DNA of 64,000 nt from Pseudorasbora parva (taxonomy: Eukaryota > Chordata > Actinopteri > Cypriniformes > Gobionidae): positions 54,238,362 to 54,302,361 of the forward strand of contig NC_090175.1 of NCBI RefSeq assembly GCF_024679245.1, written 5' to 3'. Shown here piece by piece: positions 50,896 through 64,000 of the stretch; within the stretch, counting starts at the first letter, position 1; each line of letters opens with the position of its first letter. A program made the position numbers and the translations under genes. A model generated the notes under the pieces. The model did no database searches. It was not told the origin of the DNA and worked only from the letters and a program-made list of their open reading frames with translations.

Positions 50896-51539
50896 TTAAA
50901 GCAGCACCAGGTAACTTTTCAACCTTCATTATATATTTTCAATATTTTCTCTTGTGATGATACATCGACTTACAATAGGTTGAATGACACGTCTGCCATA
51001 GCCTGATGGGGTCTGTAGCGTTTTTAATCGTACTTTTAAACTTCGGGTTTCGGGGTAGTAACCAGTGTTACTGGTTACTACCCGAAAGAACTAGAGAATT
51101 CGACTGCTTTACGGCATATACGTCACTTCCACCAACACCCACACTTCCCTACATTCGGACGTGCGTTGGATGTCCGAAGCATCACAGGTTCAGGATTAAA
51201 GGCAGGACAAGGATCAACATTGGATTGCATTAAAGTCAACTGACTTGGCTGTCATGCTTGCTATGGTTATTACCTAACGTTACCACTCAAACATTGAATT
51301 AAAGTATCATAGATTCTGTTAAACGGTAATGATGCTGGCTTGTAAACGTGAGCATCGTGATCATTTGGCGTATTAAAAAAATAAAACCCATGCAATTATA
51401 TTCATATAACTTATATTGACAAATGCACGCGCGCATCCCCTGATGTAGGATGACAGACTTTACGACAGTAGAAGAGGACAATATTTTTTCCCAACTGTAG
51501 GGGGACCCCTAGAGCAAAAGTTACCTAGTGTTACTTTAA
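50896..51539. mobile_element. TTAA-flanked MITE with internal hairpin
   Basis: TTAA at 50,896 and 51,536. The left end TTAAAGCAGCACCAGGTAAC pairs with the right end GTTACCTAGTGTTACTTTAA. A perfect internal hairpin (arms GGGTAGTAACCAGT 51,053-51,066 and its complement 51,070-51,083, loop 3) sits in the body. Frames at 51,006-51,233 belong to the element. Confidence 0.85.
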
Positions 51540-53709
51540 AAGTTAAAAGTTAACAGACTTGATACACAATGAAAATCATAAATGAAAGAATACATCAGAT
51601 AAACGATGCATTCTTAGTTGTACATCTGATAAGGTTTAACATGCATGTTCTGACACTTCTGAGTCATTTTTACACAAATTTAAATCAAACTTGACATGTG
51701 ATGATGGGTTTTAGCTGGTCCTCTATCTGGTCAAGCTAGAATATGTGTAATGATGATGAGCTGACAAGCTTATTCCAGTACTAGACCTACATTAAACCAT
51801 CTTGGAATTGAAGTTGACCCAGACTGGATTTATTGTATTTATTGATTTGTTAAGCTGCTGTCCGTAACTTTCATTTGGTTAAAAATTATCCAAAATCATT
51901 TTTTGAGCAAATACATAACCAGCTAGTGTTCAAAACAATGACCTTACCTTAGCCTGATTTACAAGCTTATAATATTATGTTATAATTTGAGCAATATGGG
52001 TACCTTTCTGCAGGGTATTCAAGCATGACACTGTTTTTCTTTGCGTCATTATGTCACGCCTGCTACTTAAAGAAGAGTCCAGCTAGCAGTCGTATCGCAT
52101 GTGAGGATGCTGCAGGTGGCGGATCATTTATAGCCTTTTCACACAGCAGCTGGAATTATAAAAAAGTTTTTGAATTGAGGATTGTAATCCAGAAAGGTTC
52201 AAATGACAATCATGTTACAGCTGGAGATTCACACATAGTCAAAAGCAAAAGATTGGACTGTATGGAAATCTAAAGTAAATGCTGATACACACTAAATACA
52301 TGTAGTCACAAAATGCTGATGCTTTTAATCAACAATTTGAGAACAAAGTATAACAATAATAATCATTTGCACGGTTTGATTTGATATGAGCTAAGTGATT
52401 GTTAGATTTAATCATCATTGGTAGCTCGATTTTAATGCTTTTTTCCTTACATTGGTCAGAAAAAAATTGGCAGACATGTTACTTACTTGTTGAGATGACA
52501 CACTGGTGCGGTGAATGAATGACAGCCACACACACTCCTCAAAACATTAGATTAATACGCGCTGAGGAGCCGTGCAAATGCACAACCCACAAAGATGATA
52601 ATTCCACAAATAATCGCAATGGTAGGTTTCAAACCGTGGCAAAACTTACGGACTGCAGCTTTAAGACCAATAGCTAATCCAAACCAAAGTCACTAGATAA
52701 TAGTATTAACATTTATATTTTATGGTGTTGTTATTCTGCTTGGCAAGATCTCTTTGTATCTAAAAATCCAAGCATTGCTCTTCACAGTCTACTTAGGAGG
52801 GTAAGAGAGCAGAAGTTTTTTTCCTTGTCTGATCCAGTGCACAGTGATATGATTTATCTCTGATCTGAGCAGCATACCTATGCGTTTGAGCTTGTTTATA
52901 GTGGGCCACAGAAGTCAAACATTGAGGGAGCTTTGAAAACCTCTCAAGAGCTTTATTAGAGGCTTTGTTTTTCTGTACTCGGTGGAGATCGGGCAGATTT
53001 TACCCCTGGCTGAGTATGTTGATAGGCATCCAATGAAACAGTGACCAGTCCAGTAGCATTGTAACTGCCCACGCAATCTCTGTGGTTTGAGACTTTTTTG
53101 GCCGTGTTTCCTTTAGTAACTTTGTTTGTCTTTGTTTAATATCCCTATGCTTCATTAAAGTCAACATGAAGTCAAAACTGACCTTAATTTGAATACACAT
53201 TCTCAGGTCATTTTGTGAATGATTCCTCAGTGCTTTTTAATATTCCAAAGAAAACTTTTATTTCCTCTTATTTCTTTTTAAAGAATGTGGATTATGGTAA
53301 CCTGACTGAAATTGACTGTTGACTCCATGGCAAAATTGCATTGGGATTTTTAGGTCATAAATGCTGTTTCATGTTACTTTTTGACTGTAAAAGGATAATG
53401 AACTTGTGATATTGATAAACATAATAAAATGCTTGCTGCTGTCTTTAAACAAATATAATTGGAAATGGTCAAATCAGGTTTGGTTGATTTGTATGGTTGT
53501 GTAAGATCACAATATTGAATGAATACGAATATTTGGAACCCTTAGAACAGAAAACATTCCTAGATAAGAATTTGGAAACCACACAAACAACATTGGCACA
53601 CTTACTTAGTTGACAGAAAGGACAAACTAGAATGTCAATGTGTTGATTCAGTCTTTAGCAACCTTTCATTTCCAAAATAACTGAGGGAAAAAAGGAACCC
53701 TCTTCAAAC

Positions 53710-53712
<3 letters not shown>
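51540..53712 (+). other. gpc5 intron 2, gene-free
   Basis: Contains an AGCTGGTCC remnant near 51,714-51,790. Otherwise no repeat or exon recognised. Confidence 0.4.
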
Positions 53713-54058
<346 letters not shown>

Positions 54059-54950
54059 ATATATGTCTCATATATTGTGTGTAGAGATGCTGTAACTATA
54101 CTCTCTGGCTGTTAAACGCATCTTTCTCTACTAGTACACATTCAAAAGTGTATTCTGATGAAGTGTGTTTGATGTGTTTACCTGCAGCTACATCAGGTCA
54201 TTATCATGTATTATAGCAGTAATTCAGTAGAAATCCCTGTAAAGACTTTTATCCAGTGGACACAGTGGCTCCAATAGAATTGCAATAAGCATCACTCCCT
54301 TGCCTCTCATTCCTCACCTGACTTTACCTTCTTTATACCAGTGAAGTGAAAGCGTCCAGAAGCAACAAAAAGGCATTTTGTGTTTGCCTGCTCTCTCTTT
54401 GACTCAACAGTGACTCATTTAGACAGACCGGGTCAAAGCTATGAGAGGGACATTCATACACACACACACACACACTGGAGATATTAGAGCCAGGGGAGTG
54501 TATTTGATAGGTTAACAGCAGTCATGGTGGTGAGTGTATTTCACAACCATCCCCTACCAAATCAGCCTCGCCAAATTCATCCTGATTTCTGTTTTTACAG
54601 CCCACACATCACAAGACACCTCACACTCCAGCGAGGTTGTTTTCACTGTTTTTCTTTCTCTTGTCCATTGTAGAGTTGAGGTGTGTATGCAAAGACTCTT
54701 TTCATTCCCAAACAGGACTTCAACTGTGGAGAAATGTACTATGATTTGTTTGCCTGATTGTATTTGTTATAACTTGAGTGGCCATGTGTCATATAGTTAT
54801 CGTGTGAATGTTTGAGATTGTAATGTTTGTGTGCATATTTTTGGTTTGTTTATATGCTGGCATGCTGACTGGCTAAAGCTGCAAAATATCTTTTGTATGT
54901 TTTATCAAATGTTGATTACGAGAACTGGTTGTTTGTTAACCATAAAATCT
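54059..54950 (+). other. gpc5 intron 2, gene-free
   Basis: Short (CA)8 near 54,459-54,474. Nothing else. Confidence 0.4.
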
Positions 54951-57014
<2,064 letters not shown>

Positions 57015-57405
57015 CACTGTAAATTAAAAAATAATAATAGCAAGTTACCTGGTTGCCTTAACATTTTGAGTTAATTGAAATAAAATAAAAAATGAGTTAA
57101 TACAATTAACATTTTTTTGAGACTCGACAACCTTTATTAAAATATTATTAAAAGATATTTTAAGCATATTGGTTTATTGTGTGTGTATTATTTGTGATGA
57201 TGCAGTGAAACATGTCAAATTGTGCTTTTCATGTTTCATGCTATTTTTTATGTGGTTCGGATACAATAATATTTTAAGTTTCTATTTATTAAACCAATTT
57301 CCTTTATTGTATCAACTCAAATTTTCGATTTCAATAAACTCAAAATTGAAAGGCAAGCAGGTTACTTACTGTTTTAAGTTAAACCATCAATATTTGTTTA
57401 CAGTG
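57015..57405 (-). mobile_element. CACTGTAAAAA MITE, copy 3
   Basis: 391 bp flanked by TA on both sides, in the same orientation as copy 2. Contains GTTACCTGGTTGCCTTAACA, AACATTTTTTTGAGACTCG and the mirror GGCAAGCAGGTTACTTACT. Confidence 0.9.
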
Positions 57406-58620
57406 TATCTGTAATAATGATTTTTATTTTATTTTTTCTATAATTGCTATTATAATAATGAGCATATTTATTTATTTTTTATATATTTTATTTATATTTA
57501 TTTTCTTTTTTTATTAGATATTTTCTTTCATTTCTTTTATTTTTAAATATTATATTTTATATTTTCCTACAAAATAAATTACTTTATTTTCCTTGTCAGT
57601 GGGGCCCAATATTGTTCAAAATACATTGCTTACATTGCTTTATACAGAAGAAAGAAATGAGACTACATGATTGGAACGACATGAGGATGAAAAAATAAAA
57701 ATAAGGTCAATTTTGATTTCCTATTGACTTTAAAGCCTTGATGTGTTTGCATAACCTTCTCAGTGCTTTTTAAGGAGAAAGAAATCATCTACTTTTGCTG
57801 TAAACCGAGGAGGACTTTGTTTTTATCATAGTTAATGCCTATAACCAATATACTGATCTGAATAACTGATCATGATAATCTTGCTAAGAAGCGTACGCTG
57901 TGTAAGTATAGCGGTTATTGCAGTGCTAAACTAAATGTACACATGCATTTACTCAACATTTGCAAAAGCACACCGATCTGAATAACTGATCATGATAATC
58001 TTGATAAGATAAGGGCTGTTTGCTTTGACCTTTCTATAAGACTAGTAAATTCTCTCACAGTTCAAAATGCAGGCGCTAACCCCGCTCGAACGAGACTCCT
58101 CGCATTCAGACCGTCTTCATTGCCTTTAAATAGTTTATCTCCCCTCGCCTGTTTCTCTTCTCGACTTAAGTGGGTTAGGCTAATTCAATTCTTCTTGACT
58201 ACTGCTGTCAGGTTGTTATACGTCTTTACTCTTGTCCTTGTGAACATAGGTACTCTACTGTTTCTTCTCATGTATAACATTGATGAATTGAGCTAAAGTC
58301 TTACCTGAAAGACACACTTAATCACGTTTGTCTCGATTCTCTTCATCGTGCCTCATGAGTGTCAGGGCTCTTTTGTACGGATATGACCCCATGGCCAAAT
58401 GATCATCTGGATTGCCTCATTAATCATATTTTCACGCAAGTCAAATAAAGTATTAATAGCTAATGACTTTTATTAAATGGTGACCATGAGAACTATATTA
58501 TTCAATCAATTATTTTATTTAGTAAATACATTTTAATGTAAAAGTGTCGGGCGTTTGCTCACCATCCACAATGAGAAGGGTTTCTGGGTGGCTGCTATTT
58601 GGTGTATTATAATAGAATTT
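57406..58620 (+). other. gpc5 intron 2 with a duplicated 29-bp block
   Basis: 57,420-57,590 is nearly pure A/T. 57,640-57,700 resembles a reverse TTAA-MITE core (CATGATTGGAACGACATGAG). An exact 29-bp direct repeat (GATCTGAATAACTGATCATG plus nine bases) occurs at 57,855-57,883 and 57,975-58,003, 120 bp apart. Confidence 0.6.
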
Positions 58621-58700
58621 ATATTATATTATATTATATTATATTATATTATATTATATTATATTATATTATATTATATTATATTATATTATATTATATT
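58621..58700. repeat. (ATATT)16 pentanucleotide microsatellite
   Basis: Exactly 16 perfect units. Frames read IILYY repeats. Confidence 0.97.
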
Positions 58701-61266
58701 TTTATTTTATTTATTTATTTTTCTTATAGAACACACATTACTATTTTTATATTATATATTTATTATATATTTAAAAATATGCTTTTGAAAATAAAATATT
58801 ATTATGTGTATATGTATATATTATTGTATGTTAAAATATTTAAGCATATTAAGTTTTATTTTTTTTAATTTAATTTAATTAAATTTTAACCTATAGAACA
58901 CATTCACATTAATTTTCAACACCAAAACGTTTTTTAAAGTTAATTGTTTATTCATGATTCTTTCCCATACATATTGTCACCCACTTGTTTCAGCAGTATT
59001 TTCTTATAAAACAGGGCTGTGCACTAATTTGCAATGATTTGTCCAAGCATTCACATCTGTATTTGCATTCTCGTGTACAGTATAGTTCTCTCCTTGCTGT
59101 GCTCAGAGTGTCTTAATACAGGTTCAGGTTCAAACCGTCACTCTCGCCCCTTGGGTCTCAGCAGTATCTCATATCACTGGTGGCTATTCTTGTGGTTTGA
59201 GTCCATTCAGATGAACTGAATCAAGCCAATAAGAGTCATCTTTATGTTTTTCAACATCGAAGATGGCCAGGTGGCACAAAAACGCTTTGAACTCTGTCTA
59301 AATGCAGCTCTGTGCAACAATGAGGGGCCTCCCGTGGAGCTGTGGACTCTTTCAGCGCGGATTAGGCCGACCCGGTACAAGCGGCGAATCACAGAACGAT
59401 GTTATAAATGGACATGGAGATTGGCACGACCGAAGTGGCATTGTGACAGGCGGCATGTCTAGCCTCACAGTGGGCCGAAGTAAAAGAAAGGAGAATAGAA
59501 ACTATTGTCTCCTCACTCTTCTATTGCCTTTGTGGGCCAGTGTTTTTAGGGAGAAAAAAAAATGGAAACGAGCTCAAGGCTTTTGGAAGGTGACACTGAA
59601 GCTCGCAGCATGTCTGGGCACAGCGCTCTTTGTTTGCCTGTCTGTGTGAGTCAGAAGTGCACCATATTTTCTGTTTGTATCATATACTTGTGTACCACAA
59701 CATCGTATATTTGTGCGTGTGGTTTGTATGAGTCACAAAGTGAGTCATGTGTTTGGTACTCAAATAGAGTTTCATTCAAATGTGACATTGACTCCAAGGA
59801 ATCATTTCAAACATGTTATATGTGGTAGTTTTGATGCACTTGGCACATATGTTGATAAAAACAAAAATCTTTTTTTATTTTTATTATTATAATTATAATA
59901 TCTTTTTATTTTTTTATGCATTGGCAACCTAAAATGGATTAATGATATTCTATTGTCATTCTGTCTTTATAAAATCATGACTGATTTTATTTATTTTTAT
60001 TATTAATTTATTTTTTATTATTATTGTTGTTTTTTATTGCTTAAAAATGTTTGCCTATTATTGAGGAATCTGGTGAATGTCAAAGGTTCTGCATCTTCTT
60101 GAACTTGATGAACATCATTTTACAGTAAAGCAGTATATACCGTTGTACCGCGGAGACCATGCCATGTAATGTCCAGAACCCATGGCATTGCCCACGGTGC
60201 CATACGTGTGCATGCAAACTCCTACAGTTGTAATCACTTGCATCCACACAAGTAGATTTATGGAGGTTTTCTACTTCATTTTTCAAACATGTTTTAACAA
60301 CACTTCCACAATACTGTTATTTTTCCCAGCGACCCGACTGTAAGCACAAGTTGTCAGAAATTAAGCCGTCGCACGAGGCCCATCTCGCTGATCGAATTTC
60401 ACAGCGGTATCGCCGCACAATCACGCCATTGATAGCTGTGAATTCCCCTCCCATCAGATGTCAAACCAAACAAGTATGAGACTAATTCACTCGTTTAACT
60501 CTTTTACCCCTTTATTCATTGCATGCTCATTTTGGTTTTTTAAAGCACCATGAGGTGTGAGATCTGTGGGAAAGAAATATCACAGACTGGTTAATGGAGA
60601 AGCAACAGTGTGACATGGAGGAATTTTGTATATGTGATATAATATAGTTAAAGGTGTAGTTTCACTAGTGGCAGCAGATTTACAGAAATAAAGCATATTT
60701 TCAAACAGTCTTTCAAATGCCCCTTTTGCTCGCTGCACTTCCTCCAACTCAAACATGACAAATACAGCTCTTACATGTGCTTGTGAAGGAGACTCAACAT
60801 GTAAGAGTAGGCTAATTTACATTTATTAGCCTATTTTTTTTAGCTGTGTTGCTATGTGTCATATAAGCAACTGAGTAGACTAGCGTCTTGCTTATAATAA
60901 ACCCATCCAATGTATCAGCACCACAACAGGCTGAGTTAACATTATAAACTGGTACAATTGTCTTTCTGAATGGGTTCATGATGCTGTATGATACTGAAGC
61001 GTCCACTGTAGTGCATAGCATATGCTCTGTTTGCTTTGACGTGTTCAGGACCTGTTTAGTTCTAAATGTATAGTGAATTTTTAGCCTGACGTGGTGATAA
61101 TCAATTCTAGTCAGAATATGAGTCTGAAACTGCTCCATTGGGCTGTGATTATGAGGCGTGTTTCAACCGAACCAGAAAAGATATCAATTGGACAGACCTA
61201 CAACCAATCAGAGCAACGATGCGACGCATAACGATAGTTATCAAATATCAACAGAACTCAACTGCA
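58701..61266 (+). other. gpc5 intron 2, gene-free
   Basis: 59,240-59,470 is distinctly more GC-rich than its surroundings and open in two frames, but without splice flanks or a family match. 59,870-60,050 is nearly pure A/T. 60,330-60,460 is another balanced block that looks unique. Confidence 0.4.
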
Positions 61267-61433
61267 CTGTGTTGCCAAGTCTGCGGTTTCCCCGCGGGTT
61301 GAAGCCACCTCAATTATGTGATATATAGATCCAGGAATGCTAGTAGGACCCAGTAGGACCCCCCCCCATCCCCCGAGAAGCTATGGTTTTGGGCTGTAGT
61401 TGGCGGGTTTTGTTGTAAAAACTTGGCAACCCT
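61267..61433. mobile_element. Short element with GTGTTGCCAAGT ends
   Basis: GTGTTGCCAAGTCTGCGG at the left and AAAAACTTGGCAACCCTG at the right are inverted (TTGCCAAGT/ACTTGGCAA). The body GGTTTCCCCGCGGGTT and ATGGTTTTGGGCTGTAGTTG is a common cyprinid repeat. Confidence 0.65.
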
Positions 61434-61991
61434 GTATGCAGGGTTAAACGATCTTTACCGGTGTTGTAAAAAATAATTTAAGGATACAGTTACTTACTGA
61501 CATAATCATAATTTCAGAGAGAAATAGTGAAGGTGAATGTATATACAAACAAGCTCTCCGTTTACGATTTGAACAAATTCAACCAAGATCCTTTACATGA
61601 TTACGTTACTGTTGATCATCTGTCCATCATCGTCTAAAGCCCACCCTGATGATTTCATTGGTCAGTTTCTGTTCAGGCATAATCACTCCTCTATGGATCA
61701 AGTCCAGACCGAACTGACCAAGCTCAAATGTTGTGGGTGGGGCTGAGTTCGGCTGGCATCCAGGCTAGTGAATCTTGGCTTGCACTTCTGTAACCGAATG
61801 TCTTTTTCTCATGTCATGATCTCACAGTGGCTAAACACCCTCTGGCTCCGCCTCCGTCAGTAGCCACACTCCAAACTCTCACTATAGGTTGAGCTGGAAA
61901 GCAATAGGCAGATTTGAGCGGGCTGCTTTCAATGTTTAAATGTTCACACTTTCAGGGGAGATAAACCCATGAATGGCATATGAATAGTAGA

Positions 61992-62937
61992 TTAGGGTGC
62001 ACGATAAATTGCACTAAAATCACACGCGATTTGGCAAAGGCTGTAATCAGTGCATGCCCATCTTCTCCGTGACGATAGCACATCATTCATGGAAATCCCT
62101 ATGAACATCGTGTCGGTGAGCTGAATAAACAGATACGCTTTGATTGATGCTTCTCATGTTTGGAAAGATGTTTGACACGTTTCTTTTTCAAATGCAATTT
62201 ATAAGCGAGTTAAACTCTCAGTGATTTCAGATGGAGCAGCATTTACTGATCACAGAGCCGTCCTGCACTGACAGTCTGCGCTTAAAAAATAATGGAGTGT
62301 CTATTCACACCAAGTGCAAATAACGTGCCTTGTTATTCGTACTAGATCCTCCTAACAATCCCTGGTTGGACCAAGCAAGATATATTTCAACGCCTTCAGT
62401 GTTGAGGAACTTAAGGATCTGTTTTGACCTGATCGACCTGGGTTTCGAATCTGAAAACTTGCTCTTATCCCTTTTCCCATCACATATCACATCGGAAAGG
62501 CATTTACTTTCAATAAAAAAATTAAGATTCTAAAAGTGGAAATAAAGTGCCAAACAAAATGTTTAATAATAATAAAAGCATTTATTGGGTATACCCAATA
62601 AATTACTATAGATTTTGGGGTAGGTGTAGCGAGGGCTTTTATTGTCCCATTAAGGCCTTCATCCTGCCAGTGTACAACAATGCTGAGGTGCAAACAGTGT
62701 GTATCTGTCAAAATAAAGTATAAACTACATGTAACTACTATTTACACATATTGCAAAAGAATGCTACTTTTATATAGTGTAAACAGAATATATCACTATT
62801 TTCTTAGAAAATGTTATTTTCACTGCAAAGCGTCGCTGCCAAAAGATAATCGCAGCCTTTGCGAATTCATAATCCATTAAGCCAAATCGTGAAAAGCGTG
62901 CTTTTATGTAAACTGCGATTTATCGTGCAGCGCTATT
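61992..62937. mobile_element. GTGCACGATAAAT-ended non-autonomous element
   Basis: The left end GGGTGCACGATAAATTGCAC and right end CTGCGATTTATCGTGCAGCG are inverted, and a second inverted pair CGATTTGGC/GCCAAATCG lies just inside. About 945 bp with no transposase. Contains a perfect 24-bp palindrome at 62,580-62,603 centred on GGGTATACCC. Confidence 0.7.
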
Positions 62938-64000
62938 TTAGAGAATGTATTCTAACATAATAGAACACACTTTAAATAGGAGCACTTTTCCCATTCTCCA
63001 GAGCAAGACCAGTTGGTCTCCAGAGCAAGGTCTGAGCAATCAAATGTTCATCTTGGTGCGCGTGGGTTTATTCATGGCTCGGCGCCCAGTTTTGGTGGTG
63101 GGCGAGAGCAGTGTGTGCTCGACCTCACGACGCTACACTCACAGGGCGCTAATTGATGCCACACCGCTGATCTGACATGATGGGAGAAAATCAATACCGA
63201 CAATGATTTGATGCGATCGTGTGGGCAGACATGACTAACACTTCAAAATAAAGGGAGTTTTTCCAGTGATGCCACAGAAGATCCTTTCAGAGGAAGAGCA
63301 TGCTGATAATCTAAAGAAGCTTCTTCTCCTAGAGATTCAATGGACGTTACATATGATGCCATTGAAGAATATTATTTAAGTGTTCTTTTGTGTTTTTGCA
63401 TCTGTGAGGAATGTTATACAGTATTAGCCAGACGTGATTCTTTGATGGGCAGGAGAATCTCACCCGTGAATGAAAGCTGTCATCATTTACTCACCCTCAT
63501 GTCGTTCAAACCCAAAATTAAATGGTTTGTGTACTCTGAACGCATTTCAAAGATTTGTGTGAGGAAACTTTTACTCCCGTATAGAAACAATAAGTACATG
63601 ATGACACCATTTTTGAAGCCGTTATTCCCTTAAACGCTGCTGTTTTTGTTTTAGGACATTCTGTCTTGAAATATTTTCTGTTTTAAAACAGTCGGTAGAG
63701 TATCGCAGACAAATTATTTTTGTAATTCTTGTAAACACGGTTTAAACAAAACTGACTTCAAAGCTTTTGTTTGTAAATATTGTATATGACATTACTCATT
63801 CGTTAATAACCACATTAGGCAAATGTTTATGATAACTTTTTTTCTACTAGGAATGCAATTAATTTTATTTGAAGTCAAGTTGTCAAAAATAAATAAGAAA
63901 ATGTGCTTTTTGCCTTTGCTCGGGCGTTCTGAGCGGTTGCTAGGGTGTTGCTAGGGAGTCCACCCTAAAGTCTCTGTGGTATCATTGAGGAGTTTTTCCA
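62938..64000 (+). other. gpc5 intron 2, right end of window
   Basis: 63,487-63,510 (CATTTACTCACCCTCATGTC) is a TTAA-MITE core fragment. 63,925-63,960 carries GTTGCTAGGGTGTTGCTAGG, the family of 45,296. 63,050-63,180 is a GC-richer unique block. No exon 3 of gpc5. Confidence 0.45.

Overview
The window is vertebrate nuclear DNA from a teleost fish, most likely a cyprinid. The reasons are spliced genes with short exons in very long introns, abundant (CA)n, (TA)n and (GA)n microsatellites, and dispersed elements that I recognise from cyprinid genomes: TTAA-flanked MITEs beginning TTAAAGGGATAGTTCACCC, a tRNA-derived SINE, and CACTGTAAAAA-ended MITEs. There are no bacterial operons. Nearly all open reading frames here are chance frames in repeats or introns.

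Only two real loci can be supported. The first, at about 23.7-26.5 kb on the + strand, is a complete miR-17-92 microRNA cluster. Its hairpins run miR-17, miR-18a, miR-19a, miR-20a, miR-19b, miR-92a between 25,376 and 26,298. A CpG-rich promoter-like region precedes it at about 23.69-24.46 kb. A candidate 5' splice donor follows 23,942, a strong acceptor ends at 25,290, and a candidate polyadenylation signal lies at 26,441. The second locus, also on the + strand, is the 5' part of a glypican-5 gene (gpc5). Exon 1 (28,614-28,764) carries the start codon and signal peptide, and exon 2 (36,013-36,174) carries the first conserved cysteines. The rest of the gene lies beyond the window, so 36,175-64,000 is intron 2. 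The linkage of miR-17-92 to GPC5 is the same as in mammals, but here the last microRNA is only about 2.3 kb from the glypican start codon.

Layout. 1-22 kb: intergenic DNA full of repeats, including two foldback elements, a perfect-looking 52-bp-arm hairpin, a three-level nest of transposable elements, and microsatellites. 22.2-23.5 kb: a decayed AT-rich tandem array. 23.7-26.5 kb: microRNA host gene. 26.5-28.6 kb: short intergenic spacer with one MITE, then the gpc5 promoter side. 28.8-36.0 kb: gpc5 intron 1 with several MITEs and a minisatellite. 36.2-64 kb: gpc5 intron 2, with long (TA)n, (CA)n and tetranucleotide arrays and more MITEs.

The two loci are not known to act in one pathway. The microRNAs are post-transcriptional repressors linked to proliferation, and glypican-5 is a cell-surface heparan sulfate proteoglycan that modulates growth-factor signalling. 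I found no CRISPR, rRNA, tRNA gene or intact autonomous transposon. I found no wholly new biological system. The most unusual items are the nested insertion with both empty sites present in the same window, the isolated long hairpin at 6.2 kb, the tandem array upstream of the microRNA promoter, and a possible spliced 87-residue reading frame running through pre-miR-17.
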